A DNA stretch of 33,934 nucleotides from Chloroherpetonaceae bacterium (lineage in GTDB: Bacteria > Bacteroidota > Chlorobiia > Chlorobiales > Chloroherpetonaceae). The notes beneath the pieces are model-generated. The model saw only the letters and a list, made by a program, of their open reading frames with translations. It was not told the DNA's origin and made no database searches. Shown here in pieces: positions 1 through 8,810 of the stretch. The stretch is from assembly GCA_028277445.1 (NCBI GenBank), contig JANQGG010000056.1:1-33934 (forward strand), written 5' to 3'. The stretch's first letter is position 1. The number at the start of each line of letters is the position of its first letter. The position numbers and the translations under genes are program-made.

Positions 1-293
1 GTTTTTGTCGCTCCTGCGAAAGCAGGAGCCTATAGATGCCTGCCTGCGCAGGCATGACCTGGTTGGTTGATGAACTTTAAATTAATGAATTCGTCATTAA
101 TATATTTGTGTTTTGTTCTTCAAAATGCCAGACTCGTAATGACGCATTTACGTTATTGGTCATCCTGAATTAATTTCAGGGTCTCAGAAAATGCCAATTG
201 GGTTGAGATGCTGAAAACAAGTTCAGCATGACTAGAAAATGAGTGTCATTTTCTGTTTGTTTATTGTCAAATATTTTAGATCGAACGACAATT
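1..293 (-). repeat. Composite palindromic intergenic repeat, copy L (cut by window edge)
   Basis: Read on the minus strand, this stretch matches 11008-11304 and 33778-33934 in module order and sequence. It contains the hairpin GCTCCTGC-GAAA-GCAGGAGC at 10-29 and the perfect palindrome TGCCTGCGCAGGCA at 41-54. It also carries CTGAA..TTCAG-type hairpins around 150-225. Compared with the middle copy, it has 26 extra bases at 39-64 that include the second palindrome. No coding potential is visible. It is probably an interspersed non-coding repeat family. Confidence 0.75.
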
Positions 294-330
294 CGTAGCA
301 AACTTATGGGCATTGAACCCTAAAGCGGAA

Positions 331-366
331 TAAAACAAAAAATCCGGTTTTAGCCGGATTTTTTAT
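331..366 (-). terminator. Rho-independent terminator of the response-regulator operon
   Basis: A 7-bp stem AATCCGG/CCGGATT (341-347 and 354-360) encloses a 6-base loop. On the minus strand it is followed by a T-rich run, the complement of 331-342. It lies 23 bases past the stop codon of the minus-strand response regulator. T residues also follow on the plus strand, so it could work in both directions. Confidence 0.8.
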
Positions 367-388
367 TAAAATGTCATGCGCTATTGAT

Positions 389-1342
389 CTAATACGTGGG
401 GCGGTTTTTAATGTTTTCACGAGCACGGTCAAGAATATCAGGCTGTGCTTCAGCTTCAGTGGGCTTTGGCCGAACTGAATCTCCCAGAATCAGCTCTTCT
501 TCTTGCCGGCGAAGGTTCATACTTGGACGTTTCTTAAATAGATTATATTGGCTAATCGCTGATTGAACCGCTGTTTTCAAAACCTCTCGTTTAAACGGTT
601 TAATAAGATATCGGAAAACACGACCTTGGTTAATCAGGCGAACGGCTAATGCCGCATCTTTACTATCGCTAAGCAATATCGGTACCGTATCGGGTTGCAC
701 TTCACGAATAGCTGCCAAGAAGTCAACGCCATCGGTATCATTAATCATGGCTTCTGTAATCAAAACGCTTATAGAATTGGATTTCATAACTCTAAAGGCT
801 TCATCGACAGTAGCAGCGGTATAGACCGTGTAATCACTGACAAACAATTCCTTGATAGCTTGAAGGTGGGCTTTATTTGCATCAACAACCAACACACGGG
901 CATCTGTCATTAATTCTTGACTATCAAGTGAGGTGCCCGGGGTTTGATGTTGGAGATAAAGATTGTTCATTTTTTCGGAAATCTGACAAGCAAGCCTTAC
1001 CGTTTCGCGGAGCTTATCATTTTTCCAGGGCTTATTCACAAAACGAAAAACATCACCCACGTTTATAGAGCCAATAACAGCATCAAGATCAGCATAACCC
1101 GTCAGAAGAATTCGCATTGTCGTCGGGCTGATTTCCTTAACTGATTTTAGCAACTCTACACCGGGCATTCCAGGCATTCTTTGGTCAGAAATAATGACAT
1201 GAACAAGAGGCGTTCGTCGTATAATTTCCAGGGCAGCTATTCCACTTTGTGCCGTCAGAACATTATAGTCTTTTTGAAAAACTATAGATAATGAGATTAA
1301 CACTTGTGGTTCATCATCAACAAATAAGATGGTATATTTCAT
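389..1342 (-). CDS. Tandem-receiver response regulator without output domain
   Basis: This 317-residue protein has two CheY-like receiver domains, at about residues 3-120 and 148-265, and a short charged tail. Receiver 1 has the complete active site: acidic pair D9/D10, phospho-acceptor D53, T81 and K104. Receiver 2 keeps D154 and K248, but Thr196 stands where the phospho-acceptor aspartate should be, and the second acidic residue is Ala155. It is therefore probably a pseudo-receiver. No DNA-binding, GGDEF or HD-GYP domain follows, so output is probably by protein contact or phosphotransfer. The gene starts 8 bases after the stop of the histidine kinase gene, which makes that kinase the likely phosphodonor. 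The double-receiver assignment is secure; the downstream target is unknown. Confidence 0.9.
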   Translation of the reverse strand: MKYTILFVDDEPQVLISLSIVFQKDYNVLTAQSGIAALEIIRRTPLVHVIISDQRMPGMPGVELLKSVKEISPTTMRILLTGYADLDAVIGSINVGDVFRFVNKPWKNDKLRETVRLACQISEKMNNLYLQHQTPGTSLDSQELMTDARVLVVDANKAHLQAIKELFVSDYTVYTAATVDEAFRVMKSNSISVLITEAMINDTDGVDFLAAIREVQPDTVPILLSDSKDAALAVRLINQGRVFRYLIKPFKREVLKTAVQSAISQYNLFKKRPSMNLRRQEEELILGDSVRPKPTEAEAQPDILDRARENIKNRPTY

Positions 1343-1350
1343 CTTGTATT

Positions 1351-3087
1351 TTAAACGGCTTTAGTTTTAAAAGGTGAATCTTCAGGCTCATCTTCTGCAA
1401 AGAGTCCTGCTGTTGCGCTTCCTTCTTGTTCCGAAGTGACTGTTGGTAGTTCTATTCTAAATTTAGTGCCTTCATTGAGTTTGCTTTGAACGCTTATCTG
1501 ACCGTTATGTTTTTCAATGATTTGATAAACAATTGAAAGCCCTAAACCTGTACCTTTGCCAACAGGTTTTGTTGTATAAAAAGGTTCAAAAATTTTATTT
1601 AATTTTTCATCAGATATACCAATACCATTATCTGATATTTCGATAACGACTTTTTCACCGTCTGAAAAAGTACGAATTAAAACATGTCCTTTATAGCCTT
1701 CTACTTTAGGTTTTTCACAAGCTTGTGCCGAATTAACCAACAAATTTAAAAATACCTGATTAAGCTGAGCCGGATAACATTTGATTTTTGGAATATTTCC
1801 GTATTCCTTTGTAACCATAACGCGATATTTCAGCACATTATGAGCAATTTTCAAAGCCGTATCAATTCCTGTATTCAGATCAACTTCTTTCATATCCGCT
1901 TCATCAAGCCTTGAGAAATTCTTAAGGTTTAAAACGAGGTCTTGAATTTTATCCATACCTTCTATTGCGCCGTCCAAAAGCAATTCGGATTGAGCATACG
2001 CCGGGTTTTTGGTTAGGTCTTTAAGCATTGTATGGTTTTTGCGCAAAAGATCCTCAATGTCATCAAGCTGACCGTTTATAAGTTTCTTTTGAGTGAGTCC
2101 GAATTGTTTGGCTACACTTGAAATATCGCTTTGTGTTTCTTTAATGGCCTCAATATTGCTTCTCACATAACCTAAGGGTGTATTGATCTCATGAGCTATA
2201 CCGGCTACCATTTGACCTAAAGAAGCCATCTTCTCGGATTGAATTAATTGTGCCTGAGAATCTTTTAACTGTTTGGTGCGATTTTCAACCATTTGTTCCA
2301 AATTCTCATTAAGCTGAATCAATTGATTTTGTGATTGGCGCAACTCTTTGGTTCTTGCCGTTACCATTTCTTCCAAGCCTTGAGAGTAGCGTTCAATTTC
2401 TTCATCTCGTTCTCTGAGTTTTCCAAAGAAGTGAAACAGCAAAACGAAGAAGTTTCCTAATGCAAGAACAATACCGCCGCTTTGAATTAAACGCAATATT
2501 TCGGCGCGATTTGCGGAAGTTTTTTGCAATTCAAAGTTTAAATCACTCGTTAAATCCAATAATGTTAAATCTTTTCTTAAAACATGGATGATCGTATTAA
2601 TCGAAACAGCTAAATCAACCGTATCTTTTTTTGATTTTATAATCGGTTCCAGTTTTTGCTTCAGAGGTCCCCAAACATTTAATGTTCGTTGAACAAGATC
2701 CTGGGCACGTTTTGTTTCAGCTTTGCTTAAATAAACCGGTTCGAGGTTTTGATCTAACACCATTCGGCCTTCGTAGTATCCCATTAAAGTCTGTTCGAAA
2801 ATTGTGGCTGAAGTTTCCAGGTCTTTTCGTGGAACATCAATACGCCGGCCTTCGCCTTGTCCATAATTCTGAATAAAATGAATTTGGAAGACCGATTTAA
2901 CAATTTTTTGAGAAAGCATTTGTTGCCGACCTGCCAAGCCCACATTTACAGCATCTTGTTTGATTTGAGCCGAAATGAAAAAATTCATTAACAAAACCCC
3001 AATATCTAAAATGATAAATAAGGTAATGGAAATTAAAATTTCGCGGTATTTACTTGCGCTAGAATTCTTTTTTTCGTTTTGGCTCAT
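1351..3087 (-). CDS. Membrane sensor histidine kinase with PilJ-like sensor
   Basis: This 578-residue kinase has membrane segments at about 18-38 and 203-222 that enclose an extracytoplasmic helical sensor. The sensor starts with a VGLAGRQQMLSQKI stretch (49-62), typical of PilJ/NIT-like four-helix sensors. A coiled coil (about 223-288) contains two similar blocks with an RTK-x-L-x-x-SQ pattern. The HisKA domain has phospho-accepting His299 in AHEINTPLGY. The ATPase domain has the N box around N452, the G1 box DNGIGI (486-491) and the G2 box GKGTGLGL (510-517). This organisation belongs to the HPK4-like kinases. It is the first gene of a two-gene operon with the double-receiver protein. The ligand is not predictable; related PilJ/NIT domains sense small molecules or act in chemotaxis receptors. 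Confidence 0.92.
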   Translation of the reverse strand: MSQNEKKNSSASKYREILISITLFIILDIGVLLMNFFISAQIKQDAVNVGLAGRQQMLSQKIVKSVFQIHFIQNYGQGEGRRIDVPRKDLETSATIFEQTLMGYYEGRMVLDQNLEPVYLSKAETKRAQDLVQRTLNVWGPLKQKLEPIIKSKKDTVDLAVSINTIIHVLRKDLTLLDLTSDLNFELQKTSANRAEILRLIQSGGIVLALGNFFVLLFHFFGKLRERDEEIERYSQGLEEMVTARTKELRQSQNQLIQLNENLEQMVENRTKQLKDSQAQLIQSEKMASLGQMVAGIAHEINTPLGYVRSNIEAIKETQSDISSVAKQFGLTQKKLINGQLDDIEDLLRKNHTMLKDLTKNPAYAQSELLLDGAIEGMDKIQDLVLNLKNFSRLDEADMKEVDLNTGIDTALKIAHNVLKYRVMVTKEYGNIPKIKCYPAQLNQVFLNLLVNSAQACEKPKVEGYKGHVLIRTFSDGEKVVIEISDNGIGISDEKLNKIFEPFYTTKPVGKGTGLGLSIVYQIIEKHNGQISVQSKLNEGTKFRIELPTVTSEQEGSATAGLFAEDEPEDSPFKTKAV

Positions 3088-3508
3088 AAAACACTAAGTA
3101 AACTCGAAAATAGATTAATGAGCTAGTTGCCATTAGCTTGGTTAAATTACATAAATTAATTGTTGTTCAAAATAAAGCCGATGTGTTTATGAAGATTTAA
3201 CCAATTGTTTTAGCCCAATATACTGATTAAAATAGTCAGTCATTACAGGCTTAAAACATTTTAGATATAAAACCTTACTTATAAGATGATAAGAGACTGA
3301 GTTATGCTTACGGATACAAGGCTAGGGTACTCTTCTAGTGTCTAACTTAGTAAATTATATTTATAATTGAAACCCTAACACATGTATTTTTTATGATTGC
3401 ACCCGCCTTATTATAAAAAAAGGCGAAAAGATCATAAATCATTTCGCCTTTAGAATTATTTAAATAGGTGTTTCTTTAAATCCGGTTATAGTAAAGTAGA
3501 TTTAAAGG
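3088..3508. other. Intergenic region upstream of the kinase operon
   Basis: This 421-base region lies between the minus-strand petB stop and the kinase start. It must hold the kinase promoter, but I cannot place convincing -35/-10 boxes. Apart from the petB terminator at 3411-3452, I see no ORF, tRNA or repeat in it. Confidence 0.6.
3411..3452 (-). terminator. Rho-independent terminator of petCB
   Basis: A perfect 10-bp stem AAAGGCGAAA/TTTCGCCTTT (3419-3428 and 3442-3451) has a 13-base loop. On the minus strand it is followed by a run of seven T residues, the complement of the A run ending at 3420. It lies about 57 bases beyond the petB stop codon and closes the Rieske/cytochrome b operon. 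Confidence 0.85.
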
Positions 3509-4681
3509 TTAATGAAACCCGTAATCCAGATAAACCCTATATGATTCAATGATCAGGAAGGCCAACACTAAAAGTCCAAAAATGGTAAATACAGGGCTTT
3601 TTTCTTCACGAGCTGCCTGACGATCAATAAACGGTACAAGTAACCATACCACTCCGCCAATTGTAAATAAGATAATAGCTAACAATTCACCGCCCGGAAA
3701 TTTCAAATCTTTTAATAACTGGAATTGTGCCCAAAAATACCATTCCGGTTTAATGTTAGCATCAGGTGGTGAAAGAGGATCGGCTTGAATGCCAATTTCC
3801 CAAGGTACTGCAATGGCTAGATAGATAAGCAAAGCAAATCCGATCATCCATCCGATAAAATCTTTCATCAAGAAATTGGGGAAAAATGGCTCATAACCTT
3901 TCACGAGTCCTTTTTCTTTATAGCCAATTGGAATAGATGTACCGAAAATCTGCATTAGCATCAAATGAGCTGAAAGTAATAGCATGGTGATTCCCGGAAG
4001 TAAAACGACATGTAGAGAAAACATTCGGGTTAATGTTTCACCGGTTACATCAGCGCCGCCTCTTAATAATTCAACAATTAAAGCACCGCCGGGAGCAGCT
4101 TTAGGAACCTCTGTTCCGATCTGTGTCGCATAGAATGCAAGATTATTCCAAGGAAGAAGGTATCCGGTAAAACCAAATCCTAGGGTTAAAAGCAATAGCA
4201 CAAATCCACTGACCCACATCAATTCACGTGGTTTGCGATAAGCTTTCATAAAAAAGGTGCTGAACATATGGATAAATGCCATCAATACCATTAAGTTTGC
4301 AGACCAGGCATGAATTTGACGGATTAACCATCCATAGGGCACTACTTTTTGAATGTATACAAATGAGGAGAAGGCTTCTGCTTCGGTTGGTTTGTAGTAA
4401 AGAAGTAGAAGCAGACCTGTTACAATTTGAATGATAAAAAAGAATAGCGTTAAACCGCCAAAGTAATACCAAATAGAATGGCGATGCTGCGGTACGACTT
4501 TTTTTCCTATATAGTTAAAAATTGGTTCAAAAACTTCACTTCTATCGAAAAGCCATTGTTGAACGCTACCTTTGCGTGGCAATTCAAGGTTCGACATAAA
4601 CGCGCCTCTTGTAGATTTTAAATCCATACCTGGCGCTTCTGAACTGACTGGCTTTTCTATTCTTTCTGTTGTCTCTTCCAT
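3509..4681 (-). CDS. petB: Fused cytochrome b (b6 + subunit IV type) of quinol oxidase complex
   Basis: This 390-residue membrane protein carries the electron-transfer core of a cytochrome bc/b6f-type complex. Haem-ligand histidines are H124 and H138 in helix B and H224 and H239 in helix D. The helix D pair is 15 residues apart, as in cytochrome b6, rather than 14 as in mitochondrial-type cytochrome b. The Qo-site PEWY motif is at 312-315, so the N-terminal b6 part and the C-terminal subunit IV part are in one chain. At the position of the cysteine that binds haem c(i) in b6f, this protein has a tyrosine (about Y74 in IWYYFGG). A 60-residue hydrophilic leader precedes the first helix. The gene starts 28 bases after the Rieske gene, and no cytochrome c1 or f gene is adjacent, as in green sulfur bacteria. 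Confidence 0.95.
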   Translation of the reverse strand: MEETTERIEKPVSSEAPGMDLKSTRGAFMSNLELPRKGSVQQWLFDRSEVFEPIFNYIGKKVVPQHRHSIWYYFGGLTLFFFIIQIVTGLLLLLYYKPTEAEAFSSFVYIQKVVPYGWLIRQIHAWSANLMVLMAFIHMFSTFFMKAYRKPRELMWVSGFVLLLLTLGFGFTGYLLPWNNLAFYATQIGTEVPKAAPGGALIVELLRGGADVTGETLTRMFSLHVVLLPGITMLLLSAHLMLMQIFGTSIPIGYKEKGLVKGYEPFFPNFLMKDFIGWMIGFALLIYLAIAVPWEIGIQADPLSPPDANIKPEWYFWAQFQLLKDLKFPGGELLAIILFTIGGVVWLLVPFIDRQAAREEKSPVFTIFGLLVLAFLIIESYRVYLDYGFH

Positions 4682-4709
4682 GTGTTGTTATTCCCCCTTT
4701 CAATTTCGT

Positions 4710-5447
4710 TTAAACAATGGATAGTACGATTTGTTCATCTTCAACACGTACGCCATATTTTTTTAATGGTGTAGGTTGAGGCCCACTAATTATTTCACCG
4801 GTTGTTGTATATCGTGCGCCATGACAAGCACAGAATACAACTGATTCATCGGCCTTCCATTGTACGAGACATCCTAAATGCGTACATACTGCCGACATGG
4901 CTTTTAGTTCGCCATTAAAGTTTAGGATAAAAACCCGATCACCTGCAAAAGCCTTAATAATTGCGGAGTTTGGCGGTAGCTCGTCAATGCTGGCAACGAT
5001 TTTTTCGTTTTCACTTACTTTAACTTGTTTGGGAGGAACAACAAATTGAGTAATAGGATATAAAACACTTAATCCTAATAATACACCTACACCGGTTACG
5101 GCTTTTTCCAAAAACGTTCGGCGTTGAGCATAAACCGCTTGTGTATCGGAAACCAGCAAATTTTCAGAAGAGCCGAATTCACCTAAACGAACAGGCACTT
5201 TTTCAATCGATGTTTCTTTACGTGCTGTTAAAACCTCTTTTTCAGTTTTAGCCGCTTCTTTTTGTTCCGTTAGAACTTCTTCTTCTGCTTGCGCCGTACC
5301 AAATGATTGCAAAACAAAACCATCACTTGAACCGGATTGCTGTGGTTCCGATTCAACTGAACTGTCAGAAGAGTCAATCTCTCCTAAACGAACAGGCGCT
5401 TTATCGGTTGATGATTCTTTTCGTGGTGATATATCTTTTCCTGCCAT
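4710..5447 (-). CDS. petC: Rieske iron-sulfur protein with long N-terminal extension
   Basis: This 245-residue protein is the Rieske 2Fe-2S subunit partnered with the cytochrome b encoded next. Cluster ligands are C188 and H190 in CTHLGC and C206 and H209 in CACHG, with disulfide cysteines C193 and C208. The usual serine after CHG is Ala211 while the following tyrosine (Y213) remains. In studied Rieske proteins, loss of that serine lowers the midpoint potential, which would suit menaquinol. An RRTFLEK motif (109-115) followed by a hydrophobic helix (about 116-137) looks like a Tat-type anchor. It sits unusually far in, behind a roughly 108-residue polar extension. That extension contains a repeated (A/V)PVRLGE motif (18-23 and 85-90) and two EVLT blocks. 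The extension is probably cytoplasmic. Confidence 0.95.
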   Translation of the reverse strand: MAGKDISPRKESSTDKAPVRLGEIDSSDSSVESEPQQSGSSDGFVLQSFGTAQAEEEVLTEQKEAAKTEKEVLTARKETSIEKVPVRLGEFGSSENLLVSDTQAVYAQRRTFLEKAVTGVGVLLGLSVLYPITQFVVPPKQVKVSENEKIVASIDELPPNSAIIKAFAGDRVFILNFNGELKAMSAVCTHLGCLVQWKADESVVFCACHGARYTTTGEIISGPQPTPLKKYGVRVEDEQIVLSIV

Positions 5448-5789
5448 AATTATGCTGTTATTATGTGTTACGTTGAGAAAAACTATAGTCTATATCGCAA
5501 TTGATCACTCAATTGATGCTCAAATTGAAAAAGAGTAATAAGAGATTTTAAAAGAAGGGTTTAACTACTCAAACCTTATTAAAAAAATCTGAAGTTTTAC
5601 AATCGACAAAACTGATAGAAGAACACCTCCACTTTTACAATCTACAAGTTACTCATTTTAATGAATTTTAAAAAGCAAATGTATGAATTAATCCATTCTA
5701 ATCATCAATATTCTGAGATATAAGGTAAGTAAATAAATTATACGATTAAACGCAAATCAGTTGCATAAATAAGGCGGTTTAAAAAGCAA
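5448..5789. other. Intergenic region upstream of petC
   Basis: This 342-base AT-rich region has the petC leader and candidate operator at its left side. In its middle is a pair of 15-base near-identical direct repeats, TTTTACAATCNACAA, at 5595-5609 and 5633-5647. No ORF is convincing, and no clear terminator for the upstream minus-strand CrtC-like gene is visible. Confidence 0.5.
5482..5528 (-). promoter_or_regulatory. Candidate petC promoter with phased direct repeats
   Basis: CAATTGAT occurs at 5498-5505 and 5510-5517, and a degenerate CAAATTGA follows at 5521-5528. These spacings of 12 and 11 bases are close to one helical turn. On the minus strand, a TTGAGT box (complement of 5507-5512) and a TATAGT box (complement of 5482-5487) are separated by 19 bases. 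They lie about 35-65 bases upstream of the petC start. The repeats overlap the -35 box, which would suit a regulator binding there. The boxes are weak, so the promoter call is tentative. Confidence 0.3.
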
Positions 5790-6908
5790 TTACTCAAGGA
5801 ATCTGAAAATAAAATTATAGAGGTTATACATTAATGAATTATTGCCATGCCGCCATATCTTGCTTTTTATCAACCCGCGAACAAACCCTGAATCAATACT
5901 GCCGGGATGTAAAAACTCCGAAATGCCTTTCATGTTCAGTTCCGAGCCATCTTTAATTTTGAGTTCAAAACTTGATTCAAAACGAAGGTAAAACGGACCG
6001 ATATCCAATCCTTTATCGTGAGTAATGTTAAATTCAATTCTATCATTACTTAAAGTCAACTTTTTGCTGTAATGGGGCACAAAGAAGCTTTTTTCCTGAC
6101 CGTTTTCCGATAATGTAAATTCATTGTTCAGTACCAATAGTTTATCATTTTCAGTGGCCATCAAAAACACAAAAGGCTCTTGCTGTTGCGATTTGTAAGA
6201 GATGATATAATAGACAATATCTATGTTATTGGAATGCGCTCGTCCCCAATACCATTTCTCAATGTCGGTATTCATGGGAAGTTTACCATAATTATGATCG
6301 TGGTAACCTTTTCCTAAAAACTTGTATTTTTTCAGCTTGTTTTTAATCCCGTTAAAAACAATGATCTCGCCATCGACATCGGCTTTTGGCGATACCAATA
6401 CCCAGGCATGTTCGGTTTGTCCGTATGAAAATTCAGAAAGATCATAGGATTGGCCGTTATGCGACATGGAAAAAACAATTTTGCCTTTTACTTGTTTTCT
6501 TCTCGAAGGCATTTGAAAATCAAACTCCAAAACAAAACAGTTTTTTTCCTCATCATAATAAAATTTATTGCTTTCAAATTTAGCGTATGGACTTTCCTTG
6601 GAGCTGGCAAAAAGATTTGAATTCCCTTCCTTGATAAAATTGATAACTTCAATGCCTTTTGAATAAAGGTTGAAGCTAAATGCAGTATGTTCTAAAGGAT
6701 CGGGGAAACTTTTTCCGTTACGGCCTTCAGCCACCCATTTGTTATAGCGATTGATATAGTAAGGGGAAAACGGGAAGCCACAAAACCAAATAGCGACCAA
6801 TGAAAGATCGTTTTCTTCATCAACGGCATCGAAATACCACCATTCATAAGAACCAGCTTCTTTTAAATCATGCCAGGCATCGTTTTTTAGGGATGTTGAA
6901 ATGCGCAT
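5790..6908 (-). CDS. CrtC-like carotenoid 1,2-hydratase family protein
   Basis: This 372-residue protein has the marks of the CrtC/hydroxyneurosporene synthase family, a double lipocalin-like beta-barrel fold. YEWWYFDA lies near the N-terminus (21-28), and a central YHDHNYGKLP (202-211) is followed by EKWYWGRAH (217-225). Proven members add water across the 1,2 double bond of acyclic carotenoid ends, for example to make hydroxylated chlorobactene or gamma-carotene in green sulfur bacteria. No signal peptide is visible, so action at the cytoplasmic side of the membrane is likely. The gene stands alone, between petC and the tRNA. Other members of this superfamily act on other lipids, so substrate assignment is inference. 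Confidence 0.75.
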   Translation of the reverse strand: MRISTSLKNDAWHDLKEAGSYEWWYFDAVDEENDLSLVAIWFCGFPFSPYYINRYNKWVAEGRNGKSFPDPLEHTAFSFNLYSKGIEVINFIKEGNSNLFASSKESPYAKFESNKFYYDEEKNCFVLEFDFQMPSRRKQVKGKIVFSMSHNGQSYDLSEFSYGQTEHAWVLVSPKADVDGEIIVFNGIKNKLKKYKFLGKGYHDHNYGKLPMNTDIEKWYWGRAHSNNIDIVYYIISYKSQQQEPFVFLMATENDKLLVLNNEFTLSENGQEKSFFVPHYSKKLTLSNDRIEFNITHDKGLDIGPFYLRFESSFELKIKDGSELNMKGISEFLHPGSIDSGFVRGLIKSKIWRHGNNSLMYNLYNFIFRFLE

Positions 6909-6973
6909 AATCCGGATTATCCTCTTAGAAGCATAGGAGAAGGTTTTTAAAAGAGAATTGTATAGCGGCCAAT

Positions 6974-7011
6974 ATACAAAAATAAAAGCTTTCCTCGATT
7001 AGGAAAGCTTT
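6974..7011 (-). terminator. Rho-independent terminator after tRNA-Phe
   Basis: A perfect 11-bp stem AAAGCTTTCCT/AGGAAAGCTTT (6985-6995 and 7001-7011) has a 5-base loop. On the minus strand a TATTTTTG run follows. It lies 14 bases after the mature 3' end of tRNA-Phe. Confidence 0.9.
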
Positions 7012-7025
7012 CTCAAGATTCTGAG

Positions 7026-7098
7026 TGGACAGAGAGGGAATCGAACCCCCGACACAAGGATTTTCAGTCCTTTGCTCTACCAACTGAGCTATCTGTCC
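7026..7098 (-). tRNA. tRNA-Phe (GAA)
   Basis: This 73-nt tRNA has the acceptor stem GGACAGA/TCTGTCC, the D-arm GCTCAGTTGGTAGAGC and the T-arm sequence GGGGGTTCGATTCCC. The anticodon loop carries GAA (complement of 7063-7065), which reads phenylalanine codons. The discriminator base is A and the 3' CCA is not encoded, so CCA must be added enzymatically. It lies 82 bases past the gltX stop on the same strand and could share its transcript. Confidence 0.97.
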
Positions 7099-7180
7099 TA
7101 ACAAGGGCATCAATAATACAACTTGCGATTTAAAAAAGCAAATGAAAACATAATAATATAGGATCGAAAAAACCTCAGGT

Positions 7181-8689
7181 TTAAGCTGTTGGAACCGTAA
7201 TGGTTTTAATGGCTTTTTCAATTCGTCTCAAGCAAGTTTCTTTTCCAATTACTTCCAGCATATGGTATAGGCTTGGACCAAAGCTAACGCCCGAAACAGC
7301 TAATCGTATAGGATGAATTAACGCCGCATTTTTAACCTCTTTTTCTTGAGCAAAAGCTTTTAGGGCTTCTTCCAGCGGATCAACCTTGAACTCGGTATCA
7401 TTTAAAACACTCAAAAATTCACTAAGTAAATCCGGGGTGTTTTCTTTCCATCGTTTTTGAACGGCCGATTCTTCGTAAGAAGCCGGATCAAAGAAAAAGT
7501 AACTGCCAAACGACACAAATTCACTGACAAAATTCACGCGTTCTTTCATCAGTTCAATCATGGCTAAAAGGTAATCATCCGAAGAAATGGTTGAACGATC
7601 CATTTCAGTTTCTTTTTCTGCCAAAGCGGTTTCTAACAATGGCTTTATTTTTTGGAGCAATATACGGTTATCAGTGGCTTTAATGTATTCTTTTTCTAGC
7701 CAGTTGAGTTTTTCAATGTTAAAAACAGCGCCCGATTTTCCAACGCGTTCCAACTTGAATTTTTCAATCAGCTCATCCATTGAGTACTTTTCTTGTTCAA
7801 CGCCTTCGCCTTCATTCCATCCCAAAAGCGCCACAAAGTTTACAAGCGACTCCTTGCTGTAACCTTTGGCCTGATAATCTTCAACGGCAACATCGCCTTG
7901 CCTTTTACTGAGTTTAGAACGATCCGGATTTAAAAGCAATGGTAAATGGGCAAACACCGGCGGCTCCCAGCCGAAGAATTCATAAAGCAAAAGATGTTTT
8001 GGGGTGGAAGAGAGCCATTCTTCCCCTCGAATGACATGGCTGATTTCCATAAGGTGATCATCAACCACGCTTGCTAAGTGGTAGGTTGGAAATCCATCGG
8101 ATTTCAAGAGAACTTGATCGTCAATGGTTTCAGCTTCAAACCAGACAATATTTCGTATCACATCATCCAAACGCAGACGCCGCTTTTCAGGAACTTTCAT
8201 TCTTACAACGCAAGGCTCGCCGGCATCCAATCGTTTTTGAACTTCACTTCTCAGCATCGAGCCGCCCATATCTTCAGGCAACCACTTACGATTGTATTTA
8301 GGCTGAAGCCCTTGTTTGAGTTGCAATTGACGGCTTTCTTCCAATTCTTCCGACGTTGAAAAGCAGTAGTACGCTTTTTTTTCATTTATAAGCTGATCCA
8401 CATACTTTTTATAAATTGATAATCGCTCCGATTGAACATAAGGCCCGTATTTACCCGGTTTTCTAGGGCTTTCATCGGGTTCAATGCCAGCCCATTCCAA
8501 AGCATTCAACAAGCTATCCGTAGCGCCTTCAACAATCCGTGTTTGGTCGGTATCTTCCAGCCGAAGAATAAATGATCCGCCGTTACCTTTGGCAAAAAGA
8601 TAATTGTAAAGCGCGGTTCTTAAACCTCCAACATGTAAATAACCGGTTGGAGAGGGGGCGAAACGAGTACGAATTTTGGTTTCAGTCAT
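7181..8689 (-). CDS. gltX: Glutamyl-tRNA synthetase
   Basis: This 502-residue class I aminoacyl-tRNA synthetase charges tRNA-Glu (and possibly tRNA-Gln) with glutamate in the cytoplasm. The HIGH-type motif appears as HVGG at 19-22 within [18 protein letters not shown]. The KMSKS-type motif appears as KLSKR at 259-263. RGEEW and the [11 protein letters not shown] region that help bind glutamate and ATP are present, and the length is normal for bacterial GltX. The ATG at 8689 starts [16 protein letters not shown], the expected distance from the first motif. A tRNA-Phe gene follows on the same strand. Whether it also misacylates tRNA-Gln cannot be told from sequence by eye. Confidence 0.97.
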   Translation of the reverse strand: MTETKIRTRFAPSPTGYLHVGGLRTALYNYLFAKGNGGSFILRLEDTDQTRIVEGATDSLLNALEWAGIEPDESPRKPGKYGPYVQSERLSIYKKYVDQLINEKKAYYCFSTSEELEESRQLQLKQGLQPKYNRKWLPEDMGGSMLRSEVQKRLDAGEPCVVRMKVPEKRRLRLDDVIRNIVWFEAETIDDQVLLKSDGFPTYHLASVVDDHLMEISHVIRGEEWLSSTPKHLLLYEFFGWEPPVFAHLPLLLNPDRSKLSKRQGDVAVEDYQAKGYSKESLVNFVALLGWNEGEGVEQEKYSMDELIEKFKLERVGKSGAVFNIEKLNWLEKEYIKATDNRILLQKIKPLLETALAEKETEMDRSTISSDDYLLAMIELMKERVNFVSEFVSFGSYFFFDPASYEESAVQKRWKENTPDLLSEFLSVLNDTEFKVDPLEEALKAFAQEKEVKNAALIHPIRLAVSGVSFGPSLYHMLEVIGKETCLRRIEKAIKTITVPTA

Positions 8690-8810
8690 AATCAGTTATG
8701 AAATGAATACAATAGCGTGGTTGGTTGTATTAGAAAATTTGATGTAGAACTTACAAAAAGCAATAAATAAATCCGCAATTAAACCCATCATTTTTTTGAA
8801 ATAGAGCGAG

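Noticed and set aside
5595-5647. TTTTACAATCNACAA direct repeat pair as an operator
   Set aside because: It is far from both flanking starts, has a 38-base spacing not tied to helix phase, and lies in low-complexity AT-rich DNA.
6925-7221. 98-codon minus-strand ORF between the CrtC-like gene and gltX
   Set aside because: It runs across the tRNA-Phe gene and its terminator and overlaps the end of gltX; its protein shows no family features.
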